NCBI GenBank assembly: GCA_964504195.1
Contig: CAZDDI010000014.1
Coordinates: forward strand, 1 to 64,000
Source of the DNA: CAZDDI01 sp964504195
GTDB taxonomy: Bacteria; Chloroflexota; Anaerolineae; B4-G1; SLSP01
Direction: 5' to 3'
Length of the DNA stretch: 64,000 nt
Both the position numbers and the translations under genes were made by a program. Of this stretch, positions 34,883 through 44,009 are shown piece by piece (positions within the stretch are counted from its first letter, which is position 1; each line of letters starts with the position of its first letter). The notes beneath the pieces were generated by a model, which saw only the letters and a list, made by a program, of their open reading frames with translations, was not told the origin of the DNA and did not search any database.

Positions 34883-37097
34883 ACAACCGCCGCTATCACC
34901 CTATCAACGCGCCGGATTGCTCCTGTTGGCGCTGTTGGCACCCACCCTGGTGGGCTATGCGCTCTACAACCAGTGGCGCACCCCTGTAGTTGATTTCAAC
35001 TTCGACACCCGCACCGGTGAGATTCTCACCGTAGAGCAGAACAGTTACGGCAACTATGCAGGCTTTATGCCTGGCGACGTCTGGCTCTCAGTGAACGGAG
35101 CAGCGTTCGACAGCTGGCACACATTGCCCCCCGGCCTTTACCCGGCAGACATCCACCGCGACGGGGAACGACTCACACTGGAATTGCCCATTGTGCCGCT
35201 GGCAAAGGTGAATTGGCCCGCGCTAGGGAGTGCGACCCTCACAACCCTGCTTTACTGGGGGATTGGGCTACTGCTATTTTTGCGCCGCAGCCAGTACCGC
35301 GATGTGCGCCTGCTCTACCTACTCTCACAGGTCTTCGCCATACTCATCCTGTTTCCCCTCGCTTACCCCTACGGGATACCTACCCCTCGCTGGACATTGG
35401 ATTTAAGCTCTACCGCCCTCTTCATCGCCGCGCCGCTGCTGGTGCATCTGTATCTGATTTTTCCGGTATCTCTGGGCAAACCAGCCTATCGACACTGGGG
35501 ATTAACAGTTCTCTATGGAATGGCAACGCTCTCGCTGCTAGGGTGGCTTGCCGGGCCACCACCTGTAACAGGTATCGCGGCGAGTTACGTCATCATTGAG
35601 ATATTAGTGGCCCTGGGGGTGTTACTTTACAGCTACATCCAGCGTGCCAACTACGCTGAGCGTCGCCGTGTGCGCCTCATCCTTTTCGGTAACTTCATTG
35701 CTGCTAGCCCAGCCCTTCTGGGCTATGTGCTCCCCCAGCACTTTGGGTGGACATACCAACTCCCTGAATGGAGCGTCGCACTCTGTCTGGTAATTGCACC
35801 ACTCAGCTATTTGTATGCCGCGATCCGCCAACAGCTGTTCGACATTGACCGGTTTCTCAATCGCGCCCTGGTCTATGCGTTGCTTTCCCTTAGCATTTTC
35901 CTCGTCTACCTAGGGCCTTTCATCCTCCTTTATCGCTTGGTCCCCGGTGATGTATTGGCACAAACGCTGGTAGGAACCTGGCTCACACTACTGCTGGGGC
36001 TGGCCTTCAATTGGGGGCGCGAACGCATACAACAGCAAGTAGATCGGCTCTTTTACGGCGGTTGGTACGACTATCCGCAAGTGGTAGAAACCGCCAGCAA
36101 CGCTCTAGCCCGCACACTGGAACGTACACAACTAAGCGATGTCCTCACTCGGCAAGTGCCAGCGTTGATGCAGTTGGAACCGGGTGAGCTACGACTGGGC
36201 GAGGCGATGGCCTTGCCCAGCATTACCGGAGACAGGCAAAACGCCTTCCCCTTGCGCTTTGGCGAAAATGTACAGGGGTACTGGTTCGTCGGCCCGCGAC
36301 GCGATGGCGACGAGCACTCGATGACCGATCGGCGCATTCTGGAAACCGTTGCGCATCAGGCCGAAATTGCTCTGGGGAATGTGCTACTGGTAGAGACCCT
36401 GCGTCGCCAGATCGAGGAAATCCATGCCCATCAAGAAACACTCGCCCGCACCCAGCGCCAGCTCTTACGCTCTCGCGAAGAAGAGCGTGCGCGGCTTGCC
36501 CGCGATTTGCACGATGGGCCATTACAAACGCTAGTCGGGCTACGGTTACAAATGGAGCTATTGCGCTCACAGCAGGCGGGCGCAGGTTTCCCCAACCCAT
36601 CACTGCAAGAGATGAGCGCGGAAGTAAAGGCCCTCCTCGGCGAGCTGCGCCGGGTGTGCGCCGCACTCCGCCCGCCATTGCTTGACACGCTCGGATTGAG
36701 CGCCGCCCTTACCACCCTGGTTGAAGAATGGGTAGAACAACAGGGCATTCCAGCGCAAGTGCAAACCGCACCAGAACCGCTCAATGCCCCGCTGCCGGAT
36801 GAAGTCGCGGTCAATCTCTATCGCGTTGCACAAGAAGGTCTCGCCAATATAGCGCACCATGCTCACGCCGAGCACGTCATACTCCGCCTGGAACGTACCC
36901 CCCAGGCGCTGCGCCTGACGCTCACAGATGATGGGGTAGGCTTCAATGTACCGGAAAACCTCAGCCCACTGGCAGCCACGGAACACTACGGCCTGTTGGG
37001 GATACGCGAGCGCGTCGAATTGATTGGCGGGCAATTACGGTTACACTCCGCCCCCGGCGCAGGCACAAGTATCACCGTTACCTGGCAACCAACGTAA
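34872..37097 (+). CDS. PDZ-containing sensor histidine kinase (DesK/NarX type)
   Basis: This 741-residue protein has a first membrane segment (about 13-32), a PDZ-like extracytoplasmic domain (35-110: NYAGFMPGDVWLSVNGAAF) and about eight more membrane segments (115-375). A degenerate sensing region and a coiled linker with repeated Arg/Glu (LRRQIEEIHAHQE) follow. HisKA_3 has RDLHDGPLQTLVGLRLQ (His about 547) and HATPase has EGLANIAHHAHAEH, DDGVGFN and YGLLGIRERVE. The start overlaps the regulator's end by 11 bp, indicating coupling. A PDZ plus multi-pass sensor suggests response to envelope state; the signal is unknown. Confidence 0.9.
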   Translation: MDAEQPPLSPYQRAGLLLLALLAPTLVGYALYNQWRTPVVDFNFDTRTGEILTVEQNSYGNYAGFMPGDVWLSVNGAAFDSWHTLPPGLYPADIHRDGERLTLELPIVPLAKVNWPALGSATLTTLLYWGIGLLLFLRRSQYRDVRLLYLLSQVFAILILFPLAYPYGIPTPRWTLDLSSTALFIAAPLLVHLYLIFPVSLGKPAYRHWGLTVLYGMATLSLLGWLAGPPPVTGIAASYVIIEILVALGVLLYSYIQRANYAERRRVRLILFGNFIAASPALLGYVLPQHFGWTYQLPEWSVALCLVIAPLSYLYAAIRQQLFDIDRFLNRALVYALLSLSIFLVYLGPFILLYRLVPGDVLAQTLVGTWLTLLLGLAFNWGRERIQQQVDRLFYGGWYDYPQVVETASNALARTLERTQLSDVLTRQVPALMQLEPGELRLGEAMALPSITGDRQNAFPLRFGENVQGYWFVGPRRDGDEHSMTDRRILETVAHQAEIALGNVLLVETLRRQIEEIHAHQETLARTQRQLLRSREEERARLARDLHDGPLQTLVGLRLQMELLRSQQAGAGFPNPSLQEMSAEVKALLGELRRVCAALRPPLLDTLGLSAALTTLVEEWVEQQGIPAQVQTAPEPLNAPLPDEVAVNLYRVAQEGLANIAHHAHAEHVILRLERTPQALRLTLTDDGVGFNVPENLSPLAATEHYGLLGIRERVELIGGQLRLHSAPGAGTSITVTWQPT

Positions 37098-37105
37098 CGG
37101 GCAAA

Positions 37106-37239
37106 CAATGTCATTAAGTTTAGGATATAAACCTGGCAGGTTTCCAGGCCTTGAGTCTACAAAACGTCGTTATGCACCGGTAAAATACTATCCTACCCAA
37201 TTTGGGCGAAACCTGCCAGGTTTTAACTTAATGACATTG
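37106..37239. mobile_element. MITE-like element, family 2, copy 2 (134 bp)
   Basis: It has the same length, ends (CAATGTCATTAAGTT ... AACTTAATGACATTG) and interior as copy 1. The flanks AACGGGCAAA (37096-37105) and AACGAGCACA (37240-37249) match at 8 of 10, a decayed duplication. The left flank includes the last two bases of the kinase stop codon, so insertion occurred exactly at the 3' end of that gene without harming it. Confidence 0.9.
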
Positions 37240-37390
37240 AACGAGCACAACATTAATAGTACCAGACTCACATCTCCCGGTACATAGTACCAGATGCCCC
37301 CCTTACACAATTAGTACCCTGCCCTGATGACGCCCCGCAGTCTTTATGCTATGCTAAAAGCAAGCTTTGAGGCAGAACGAAAGGCCGCCC

Positions 37391-37756
37391 ATGACTACCG
37401 TGTTTATTGTAGACGATGACCCCGGATTCCGGCGCTCTTTGCGACAATTACTCACCTATGCCGGATTTGAGATCATCGCCGAAGCCGGGGACATTACCAC
37501 AGCCGAACGGCTCCTGCGCACCCACAATCCAGCGTTGGCCGTCGTGGATGTGATGCTGCCGGATATCAATGGGCTGGAAGGGATTGCCCGGCTCAAATCA
37601 CTACGCCCCACCCTGCGCGTGATTCTCGTCAGCATCCACCACAATGCCCGCTTGCAACAGTCCGCGCTGGCGCACGGAGCGGAGGCCTTCATCCCCAAAG
37701 AACAACTCGACCTGGTCACGGTTCAAGCCTGGCGCCTACCCAAAGCGATATCATAA
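37391..37756 (+). CDS. Stand-alone receiver-domain response regulator
   Basis: This 121-residue protein is a complete receiver with no output domain: acidic pair in IVDDDPGFR, phosphoacceptor Asp 53 in AVVDVMLPD, Ser in ILVSIHH and Lys in AFIPKEQ. The ATG at 37391 begins the domain directly; an in-frame start 24 nt upstream is less likely. It lies after the two-component cluster, separated by a MITE, and 27 bp before the FG-GAP exoprotein gene. It may act by protein contact. The partner is not identifiable. Confidence 0.82.
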   Translation: MTTVFIVDDDPGFRRSLRQLLTYAGFEIIAEAGDITTAERLLRTHNPALAVVDVMLPDINGLEGIARLKSLRPTLRVILVSIHHNARLQQSALAHGAEAFIPKEQLDLVTVQAWRLPKAIS

Positions 37757-37783
37757 TTCACCATTAAAATAAGGAGGATAACC

Positions 37784-39415
37784 ATGAAGCTCTATAAATA
37801 TGGTAGTTACGGATTGTTGTTGCTGGGATTGCTGCTGCCGAGCGGCGGAATGCTCAATGCAGAAACAGGCCCCCAACCCCAGGCGGATTTCAACCATGAT
37901 TTTGTGGCAGATCTGGCTATCGGGGCGCATCGGGAAACGCTAGGCAGCACCAATTATGAGGCAGGCGCAGTCCACGCGCTCTACGGTCAACGCGGGATCG
38001 GTATCACCTCAACGGGAAGTCAGTTCTGGACACAGGACGTGAATAACACAGTAGGTACGGCTGAACCCTATGATCATTTCGGACAGGCCCTGGCTGTAGG
38101 GGATTTTGATTGTATCGGCGGCTTAGACCTAGTTGTTGGTGTACCCGGACAATCTGTAAACGGATACGCCAACGCTGGAGCCATCCATGTTTTCTATGGT
38201 TTTAGCAGTGGCTTGGGCACTTCTTTCGATGAAATCTTCCATCAGGACACTGGCATCATCGGCAGCAATGCGGAAGAAAATGACCGTTTCGGCTGGCCGC
38301 TTGCCGCTGGGGATTTCAACGGCGACGGCTGCGATGATCTTGCCATTGGTGTACCTTACGAAGATTGGAACGTAGAACAGGCTGGCATTGTCCAGATCCT
38401 CTACGGCTCACCTTTCGGCCTGCGCGATACCGGCACCCAATTATGGCGTCAGGGAGCAGGGGGCTTGCCAGATGGCGAAGAGATCGGCGATCACTTCGGC
38501 AAAGCGCTGACTACTGGCGACTTCAATGGTGATGGCTATGCCGATCTCGCCATCGGCGCGCCGGATGAAGATTTTGCCAGCCCGCTTCGCTATGACACTG
38601 GTGTGGTTCACATCCTCTATGGCTCAGCCAGCGGCCTCACCACTACTGGTAACCAATACTGGCATCAGGACAATGGCGGGCTTATTGGTTCTGCCGAAGC
38701 TTATGACAACTTCGGACAATCACTGGCTACTGGGGATTTCAACCGCGACGGGTATGCCGATCTGGCTATCGGCGTGCCGGGGCAAAATGTCGGCGGCGAC
38801 GCCAACGCCGGCGCTGTGCATATCCTCTATGGCGGTAGCAGCGGGTTGATCGCCACCGGGGACATGGTGTTCAATCAGGACATCCTCGGAACCGGTGCCC
38901 AGGCCAACGATCATTTTGGTTTTTCGCTGGCTTCTAGCGATTTCAACGGCGATGGCTATGCGGATTTGGCTATCGGCGTGCCTGATGAAGACTTCGGCCT
39001 GGATAACATCGGCTGTGTGCAGATCATCTACGGCACACCTGCCGGACTGGTAACGAGCGGTTCCCAAGTCTGGTTTCAGGGAATCTTAGGGGTGGCTGAT
39101 GAAGCAGAAGCCAACGACCGCTTCGGATACAGCCTGGCTGCTGGCGATTTCAATAGCGACGGCTACGGAGATCTCGTCATCGGCGTGCCTTACGAAGACG
39201 TAATGTTCAACAGCGTCAACCAAACCGATGCCGGCGCTATCCACATTCTCTATGGCAGAGCTACCGGACTCTCCAGTGCCGGGAACACTTTCTGGACGCA
39301 AGCCAGCAGCGGCATTACCGGCGATCCAGAAGCCAACGATTTCTTCGGCTTCGCCCTGGCCGCTGATCCCAGAGTCTTCCATCACGTCTACCTACCCCTG
39401 GTGTTACGGAATTAG
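37784..39415 (+). CDS. Secreted FG-GAP (integrin-alpha-like) repeat protein
   Basis: This 543-residue protein has a signal peptide (GLLLLGLLLPSGGMLNA) and seven repeats of about 65-75 residues. Each has an HFGxxLAxGDFN-type start and a calcium-binding loop like DFNGDGYADLAIGVP. An eighth partial copy lacks the calcium loop. Together they should form a seven-bladed beta propeller. It ends in HVYLPLVLRN. AAGGAGG precedes the ATG. FG-GAP propellers bind ligands or act in adhesion. The next gene, another secreted protein with a similar ending, is 18 bp away, so the two are likely co-expressed. Confidence 0.9.
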   Translation: MKLYKYGSYGLLLLGLLLPSGGMLNAETGPQPQADFNHDFVADLAIGAHRETLGSTNYEAGAVHALYGQRGIGITSTGSQFWTQDVNNTVGTAEPYDHFGQALAVGDFDCIGGLDLVVGVPGQSVNGYANAGAIHVFYGFSSGLGTSFDEIFHQDTGIIGSNAEENDRFGWPLAAGDFNGDGCDDLAIGVPYEDWNVEQAGIVQILYGSPFGLRDTGTQLWRQGAGGLPDGEEIGDHFGKALTTGDFNGDGYADLAIGAPDEDFASPLRYDTGVVHILYGSASGLTTTGNQYWHQDNGGLIGSAEAYDNFGQSLATGDFNRDGYADLAIGVPGQNVGGDANAGAVHILYGGSSGLIATGDMVFNQDILGTGAQANDHFGFSLASSDFNGDGYADLAIGVPDEDFGLDNIGCVQIIYGTPAGLVTSGSQVWFQGILGVADEAEANDRFGYSLAAGDFNSDGYGDLVIGVPYEDVMFNSVNQTDAGAIHILYGRATGLSSAGNTFWTQASSGITGDPEANDFFGFALAADPRVFHHVYLPLVLRN

Positions 39416-39433
39416 TGAAAGGAGAAATCCCCA

Positions 39434-41026
39434 ATGACCCAGACACACACACTGAATTGGTCGCGTTTATGGTTCTGTTTCGGTCTATGTGGCATTTTGC
39501 TGGCACTGTTGCTATGGAGCATAGGCCCAACAACGCGCTACGTAACCGCCAGCGGCAACGCTCACTTTGCGGCTTCGGGTGGGAGTGGCGATTGTTCCCA
39601 GGCAACGCCCTGCAATCTGCACACCGCCGTAGCACAGGCCAACGATGGCGATACGATTTACCTGGCGCAAGGGAGGTATACCAGCACAAACGAAGTTGTC
39701 ATCGCCCTCAACAACAGCATCACGCTCACCGGTGGCTGGGATGGTGCTCCCACCGGCCCGGTGACCCATGACCCTGTAACCCATCCCTCCACACTGGATG
39801 GCGAGGGGGTACGACGGGTCGCCGCTATTACCGGCCCGGCCACCGTTACACTGGAAGGACTCACCCTTGCCAATGGGAAAACCATCTCCACCACCACAGG
39901 CGGTTGGAATGGCGCCGGTCTCTATGCACAAGATGTAAATCTCACATTGCAATCCACCAACTTCTACAGCAATGTGACAGACGTGTATGATTATGACACC
40001 CCGACCTCTTACGCCTATGGCGGAGGGGTGTATATGGAAGGCGGAACGATACAAATCTACGCTTCTACCTTCCAGGCCAATAGCACCTGGGCGCGCAGAC
40101 AGTCCGCAGGTGGCGGTGCAGCTATCTCCGGCACAATTACGGCAATCATCGAAAACAGCCGCTTCCAAGAAAATGATGCCTGGAACGCTAGTGGACTTTA
40201 CTTTGCAGGTACAGGCGGCACGCGCCCCGCTTTTGCCCTACACGACAGCACCTTTGTAGATAACGGTCTGGGGCGCAGCCTAGGCCGTGCCTCTGGCGGT
40301 TATGCCGGAGCATTACAAATTATTAATGCCCAGGGCCGCATTGCGGGAAATACGTTTACCGGTAACAATGCCAGCAACGATTACGGAGCCGTTGGCGTTT
40401 TTTATACCGACTTGTTTTTTACGCGCAACCTGATCTACAACAACCGATGCGCACGGACAGCAGGACTGTACCTCAACAGCGTTACCCCCTTCACTATCAC
40501 CAACAACATCATCGCTGGGAACCGCTCCACATACGATTGGTTTGATTCGCCTGCCGTGCGAGTGCGGAGCGGCAGCGGCGACTTCTTGCACAATACCATC
40601 AGCCGCAACCACAGTGCCTACGGCGTTCAAGTGGATTCCGGGGCCAATGTGGCCCTGACCAACACGCTCTTGGTCAGCCACACGGTGGGGATCAGCGTTA
40701 CGGCAGGGAGCACTGCCCTGCTCGAAGGCACACTCTGGGGGAGCGGCTACTGGGCCAACGGGACAGATTGGGATGGCGCAGGCAACATCCTCACCGGGAC
40801 AGTCAACCTGTGGGGGCCGCCGGTCTTTGTAAACCCTGCCAGTGGCGACTATCACATCGGCCCTGGCTCAGCAGCAATAGATGCCGGAGTAAGCACCAAC
40901 ATCACGGTTGATATAGATGACGATGCGCGACCTATCGGTACTCGTTATGACATCGGCGCGGATGAAGTTTGGCAGCAGCGTATCTATCTGCCACTTGTGT
41001 TGAAAGTTCTCACGCCAAATCGCTGA
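39434..41026 (+). CDS. Secreted choice-of-anchor-Q / right-handed beta-helix protein
   Basis: This 530-residue protein has an N-terminal membrane/signal segment (about 12-31) and a CSQATPCNLHTAVAQANDGD start typical of polymorphic-outer-membrane-like beta-helix proteins. Repeated short strands rich in Asn, Gly and Thr fill 60-420. The C-terminal choice-of-anchor Q motif GPGSAAIDAG is followed by DDDARP and YDIGADEV. It ends IYLPLVLKVLTPNR, sharing the YLPLVL tail with its upstream neighbour. It has a good GGAG site and forms an apparent operon with the FG-GAP gene. Role: surface or extracellular adhesion or polysaccharide contact, not provable here. Confidence 0.85.
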   Translation: MTQTHTLNWSRLWFCFGLCGILLALLLWSIGPTTRYVTASGNAHFAASGGSGDCSQATPCNLHTAVAQANDGDTIYLAQGRYTSTNEVVIALNNSITLTGGWDGAPTGPVTHDPVTHPSTLDGEGVRRVAAITGPATVTLEGLTLANGKTISTTTGGWNGAGLYAQDVNLTLQSTNFYSNVTDVYDYDTPTSYAYGGGVYMEGGTIQIYASTFQANSTWARRQSAGGGAAISGTITAIIENSRFQENDAWNASGLYFAGTGGTRPAFALHDSTFVDNGLGRSLGRASGGYAGALQIINAQGRIAGNTFTGNNASNDYGAVGVFYTDLFFTRNLIYNNRCARTAGLYLNSVTPFTITNNIIAGNRSTYDWFDSPAVRVRSGSGDFLHNTISRNHSAYGVQVDSGANVALTNTLLVSHTVGISVTAGSTALLEGTLWGSGYWANGTDWDGAGNILTGTVNLWGPPVFVNPASGDYHIGPGSAAIDAGVSTNITVDIDDDARPIGTRYDIGADEVWQQRIYLPLVLKVLTPNR

Positions 41027-41227
41027 AGCACCTCGCTCAGAGTGGCGGGCTACTTTCACGCACCCTTAAGATCAAGCGCATTATAGCAAGACCTGTATCA
41101 GTAGATCGCGAAATGCTCAAAGAGGATCGCTAGATCTCCGTTCTGAGCTGGGTCTGGCGATCCAGCCCGAGCAAACCGTGATCCACTATATAGCTACAAA
41201 TTTACCGATTCGCAAGGAGTTCTAACC

Positions 41228-42661
41228 ATGAAAATCTGGGGCGGTATTTTGATAAGTTTACTTCTAGCCTTACTTTGCGCCACAAACCTTGTGCCGTCCC
41301 CAAAGAGCAGTGCAGCGCACGCCACAGCGACCCTTACCCCACAAGCATATCTCCCGCTGGTCACCGCTACCTATGCGCCGCCGCCCTCCGACGAGCTGGT
41401 TGATCCGAACAGCATTGTCTATGTGGGAGCATTCCGCCTGCCGGATGACGGTGAACGCCCCCACACCTTCGAATATGGCGGCAATGCGATGACCTTCAAC
41501 TCCGATAACAACTCGCTCTTTATCATGGGGCACGATCGCATCGCGTATGGCGACCTCCCCGACGGCAATCAGGTTGCTGAGGTGAACATCCCTACCCCGA
41601 TCAACTCGCGCAATTTGGATGATCTCTCCACGGCCACCTTCATCCAGGGCTTCCATAATGTTACCCAGGGGTACTTCACCAATGTGGAAGAAATTCCCCG
41701 CGTAGGGATGGCCTATCTCAATCATCCAGACACCAGGGCGAAAATTCATCTGGGTTGGGGACAACACATGCCACCGGAGAACAACGAAGCAACACACGGC
41801 TGGTTCAACCCTAATCTAAGCAACCCCGATTTTCAGGGCGTATGGCACATCGGACAGCAAAACTACAATAGCGTCAATGGCTATCTGTTGACGATCCCTA
41901 CGACTTGGGCCGATGCACATGTGCAAGGACGGCTACTCGCTACCGGGCGTTATCGGGATGGCGGCTGGTCGGGCATGGGGCCGGCGCTCTTCGCCTATCG
42001 CCCGTGGCAAACCGGCGGAGTACCGCCACCAACCGGCACACGTCTGAACGAAATCCCCCTGCTGCTGTATGCCAACTCGCAAGAAACAGAAACCTTCGAG
42101 CGCGCGTTAAACAACTATCAACACCCCGACGAATGGGAAGGTGGGGCCTGGCTGATCACGCCCAGCGGCAACACGGCCTTGCTCTTCGCCGGAACCAAAA
42201 GCACCGGAGCCAAATACTGGTACGGCTGGGTCAATCCTGCCGGAGCAGAGCTGCCCTGTGTTGAAGCCGCGTTGATCGGACAATTCACCCTCTGTCGGCT
42301 TGCGGATGGGACGCCCTGTCCCCCTGAAGACTTGCAAGAATGCGCCGGGCACAACGACTTTCGCGGCTGGTGGAGCAGCCGCTTCGATGCACAATTCATC
42401 CTCTACAATCCGGCAGACCTGGCGCAGGTGGCCGCCGGACAATTAGAACCGTGGCAGCCACAACCCTACATGGTTATGGATATTGATGCATACCTGTATT
42501 TCACCCCCCCGGCATGGGAACAGGATATGCTGGGCCGAGGTGATCAGCGCCGGCAACGCATCGGCGATGTGACGTTCGACCCCGCCACCGGGCGCCTCTA
42601 TGTGCTGGAGCTCTACGCCGACGGGGCCAAGCCGGTTGTCCATGTCTGGCAAATACCCTAA
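41228..42661 (+). CDS. Secreted protein of unknown function
   Basis: This 477-residue protein has a signal peptide (GILISLLLALLCATNL) followed by a Ser/Thr/Pro-rich linker containing AYLPLVTATYAPPP. The main domain (about 60-477) begins IVYVGAFRLPDDGERPHTF and has several WGQHMPPENN and GYLLTIPTTWAD segments. The final part, VTFDPATGRLYVLELYADG, suggests a beta-propeller-like fold. I do not recognise a named family. AAGGAG lies before the ATG. It is followed by a strong terminator. The YLPLV motif here is near the N-terminus rather than the end. Confidence 0.8.
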   Translation: MKIWGGILISLLLALLCATNLVPSPKSSAAHATATLTPQAYLPLVTATYAPPPSDELVDPNSIVYVGAFRLPDDGERPHTFEYGGNAMTFNSDNNSLFIMGHDRIAYGDLPDGNQVAEVNIPTPINSRNLDDLSTATFIQGFHNVTQGYFTNVEEIPRVGMAYLNHPDTRAKIHLGWGQHMPPENNEATHGWFNPNLSNPDFQGVWHIGQQNYNSVNGYLLTIPTTWADAHVQGRLLATGRYRDGGWSGMGPALFAYRPWQTGGVPPPTGTRLNEIPLLLYANSQETETFERALNNYQHPDEWEGGAWLITPSGNTALLFAGTKSTGAKYWYGWVNPAGAELPCVEAALIGQFTLCRLADGTPCPPEDLQECAGHNDFRGWWSSRFDAQFILYNPADLAQVAAGQLEPWQPQPYMVMDIDAYLYFTPPAWEQDMLGRGDQRRQRIGDVTFDPATGRLYVLELYADGAKPVVHVWQIP

Positions 42662-42710
42662 GCGGCTGTCCTAAACTTCCACTAACAATCGAGCCAGCAC
42701 AGTAACCACA

Positions 42711-42741
42711 ACGCGGGGCAGGTCAATGACCTGCCCCGCGT
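42711..42741. terminator. Bidirectional terminator between convergent genes
   Basis: A near-perfect 31-bp palindrome (ACGCGGGGCAGG...CCTGCCCCGCGT) stands between the unknown exoprotein (plus) and the small membrane protein (minus). Confidence 0.78.
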
Positions 42742-42761
42742 GCAGTTTAGCGCCCGGCGCG

Positions 42762-43001
42762 TTATACTAGCACAAAGGCTAGAATTAGCAGAAACGCGAG
42801 CATGCCCAGCGCAATGAGACCGATTTTCTTCAGATCGTCCAACACATACCGGTACTCATCAGCTAACTGCGCCTCAGAGGGCAGTGCGCGCGCGAATGTG
42901 ACCCGCGCCGCGGCATCTCCCTCAACAGTCGCCACCTCAGGCCGGTGTAATTGCGCTCCCGAAAGCCGAGGCACGGGTTTCCTACGAGTCTTCCTTGCCA
43001 T
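42762..43001 (-). CDS. Small single-pass membrane protein downstream of sortase
   Basis: This 79-residue protein has a basic N-terminus (MARKTRRKPVPRLSG), an acidic/amphipathic middle and one C-terminal membrane helix (about 59-78, IGLIALGMLAFLLILAFVLV). GGAGG lies before the ATG. It follows the sortase gene by 72 bp in the same direction. No LPXTG-like signal is present, so it is not an obvious sortase substrate; a role as an accessory subunit is possible but unproven. Confidence 0.7.
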   Translation of the reverse strand: MARKTRRKPVPRLSGAQLHRPEVATVEGDAAARVTFARALPSEAQLADEYRYVLDDLKKIGLIALGMLAFLLILAFVLV

Positions 43002-43050
43002 GATACCTCCTCAATTATCCCAAAATACTTCTCGTGAACTATGACGCGCT

Positions 43051-43070
43051 GCTCACGCTTCACGTTTCAA
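43051..43070. repeat. Degenerate ACGTTTCACG-type intergenic motif
   Basis: GCTCACGCTTCACGTTTCAA lies just after the sortase stop; see the similar stretches at 5036, 22845, 55460 and 60356. Confidence 0.4.
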
Positions 43071-43073
43071 ACC

Positions 43074-44009
43074 TCAGGGCACTAACGCCGCGCTAACTAC
43101 GATCCGATGCGTATTAACACGATAGGGATAGCACGAAATCAATGTGAGCACCGGCGTGCTAGTGGGTGCCATCACACTCACCTCGGTCGGCAACACAATG
43201 CGCGTCTGCTGCACCACATACCGGTACTGCTGCGATTGCGTATGCACCACCACCTCATCCCCAATGTTGAGCTGCTGCAAATCCCGGAAAATCTCGCCGT
43301 AGATATCATTGTGTGCCGAGATTACGGCGTTGCCGCGCTCTCCCGGATTGGCGCTGCCGATATGATGACCGGCTCCTTTCTTGAGCGATTCCCAATCGTC
43401 GCCAGCCACCACCGGCGCATCTACGCTAAGCACAGGGATGACGATACGCTGCGCGTGTTCCGGGCCGGGCGTCGGTGCAGGCATGGGTGTAACCGCCGCA
43501 ACGAAAGCGCGCAAGTGCGCGGGGATGGGTTCCGGCTCAGCACGCCCTAACTGATCCGGTGGCGTATGACCACCCGGCAACAATACCACTCCGATGACCG
43601 GGCCGACGGTAGGTGTAGAGGGCAGTTGCAGCACCCGGCTCTCTTCGTTCAGGTCTTGCACAGTAGTGAACATTTGGAACACCACCCAGAGCAAGCCAAT
43701 CAGCGCCAGAATCTCGATAAACAACAGGAAGCGATCCCATACCCAGCCCCAGCGAATCCCGCGTCGCCGTGGTGCCGTCTCGACGCGCGTACTGTAACGC
43801 GGTCCCCCGGCCAACTGCGGCTGTCGTATTGCCCGTGGATCCGGTGCCACCACTACCGGTGATGGCGGCGCAAGTGGATCGAACGAGGCCCCAGAAACGG
43901 GCTGTCCCTGGTCACGCACACGCTGTAGCCGCGCTGCGCGCTTACGTAGCCGCAGATACTCCTCCAGTTCTTCTATCGAGAGCTCATCCACCGGGCGGCG
44001 GTCTTTCAT
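43074..44009 (-). CDS. Sortase (class D/E-like transpeptidase)
   Basis: This 311-residue protein has a cytoplasmic coiled N-terminus (about 1-90), one membrane helix (about 93-117, LLFIEILALIGLLWVVFQMF) and a Pro-rich linker. The sortase beta-barrel (about 185-311) follows, with His in ISAHND (about 232), the active Cys in TLISC (about 293) and the Arg in NTHRIVV (about 302). All three catalytic residues are present. Sortases join surface proteins to the envelope or polymerise pili. AGGAC precedes the ATG, which overlaps the methyltransferase stop by 4 bp. No LPXTG protein is visible nearby. Confidence 0.9.
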   Translation of the reverse strand: MKDRRPVDELSIEELEEYLRLRKRAARLQRVRDQGQPVSGASFDPLAPPSPVVVAPDPRAIRQPQLAGGPRYSTRVETAPRRRGIRWGWVWDRFLLFIEILALIGLLWVVFQMFTTVQDLNEESRVLQLPSTPTVGPVIGVVLLPGGHTPPDQLGRAEPEPIPAHLRAFVAAVTPMPAPTPGPEHAQRIVIPVLSVDAPVVAGDDWESLKKGAGHHIGSANPGERGNAVISAHNDIYGEIFRDLQQLNIGDEVVVHTQSQQYRYVVQQTRIVLPTEVSVMAPTSTPVLTLISCYPYRVNTHRIVVSAALVP

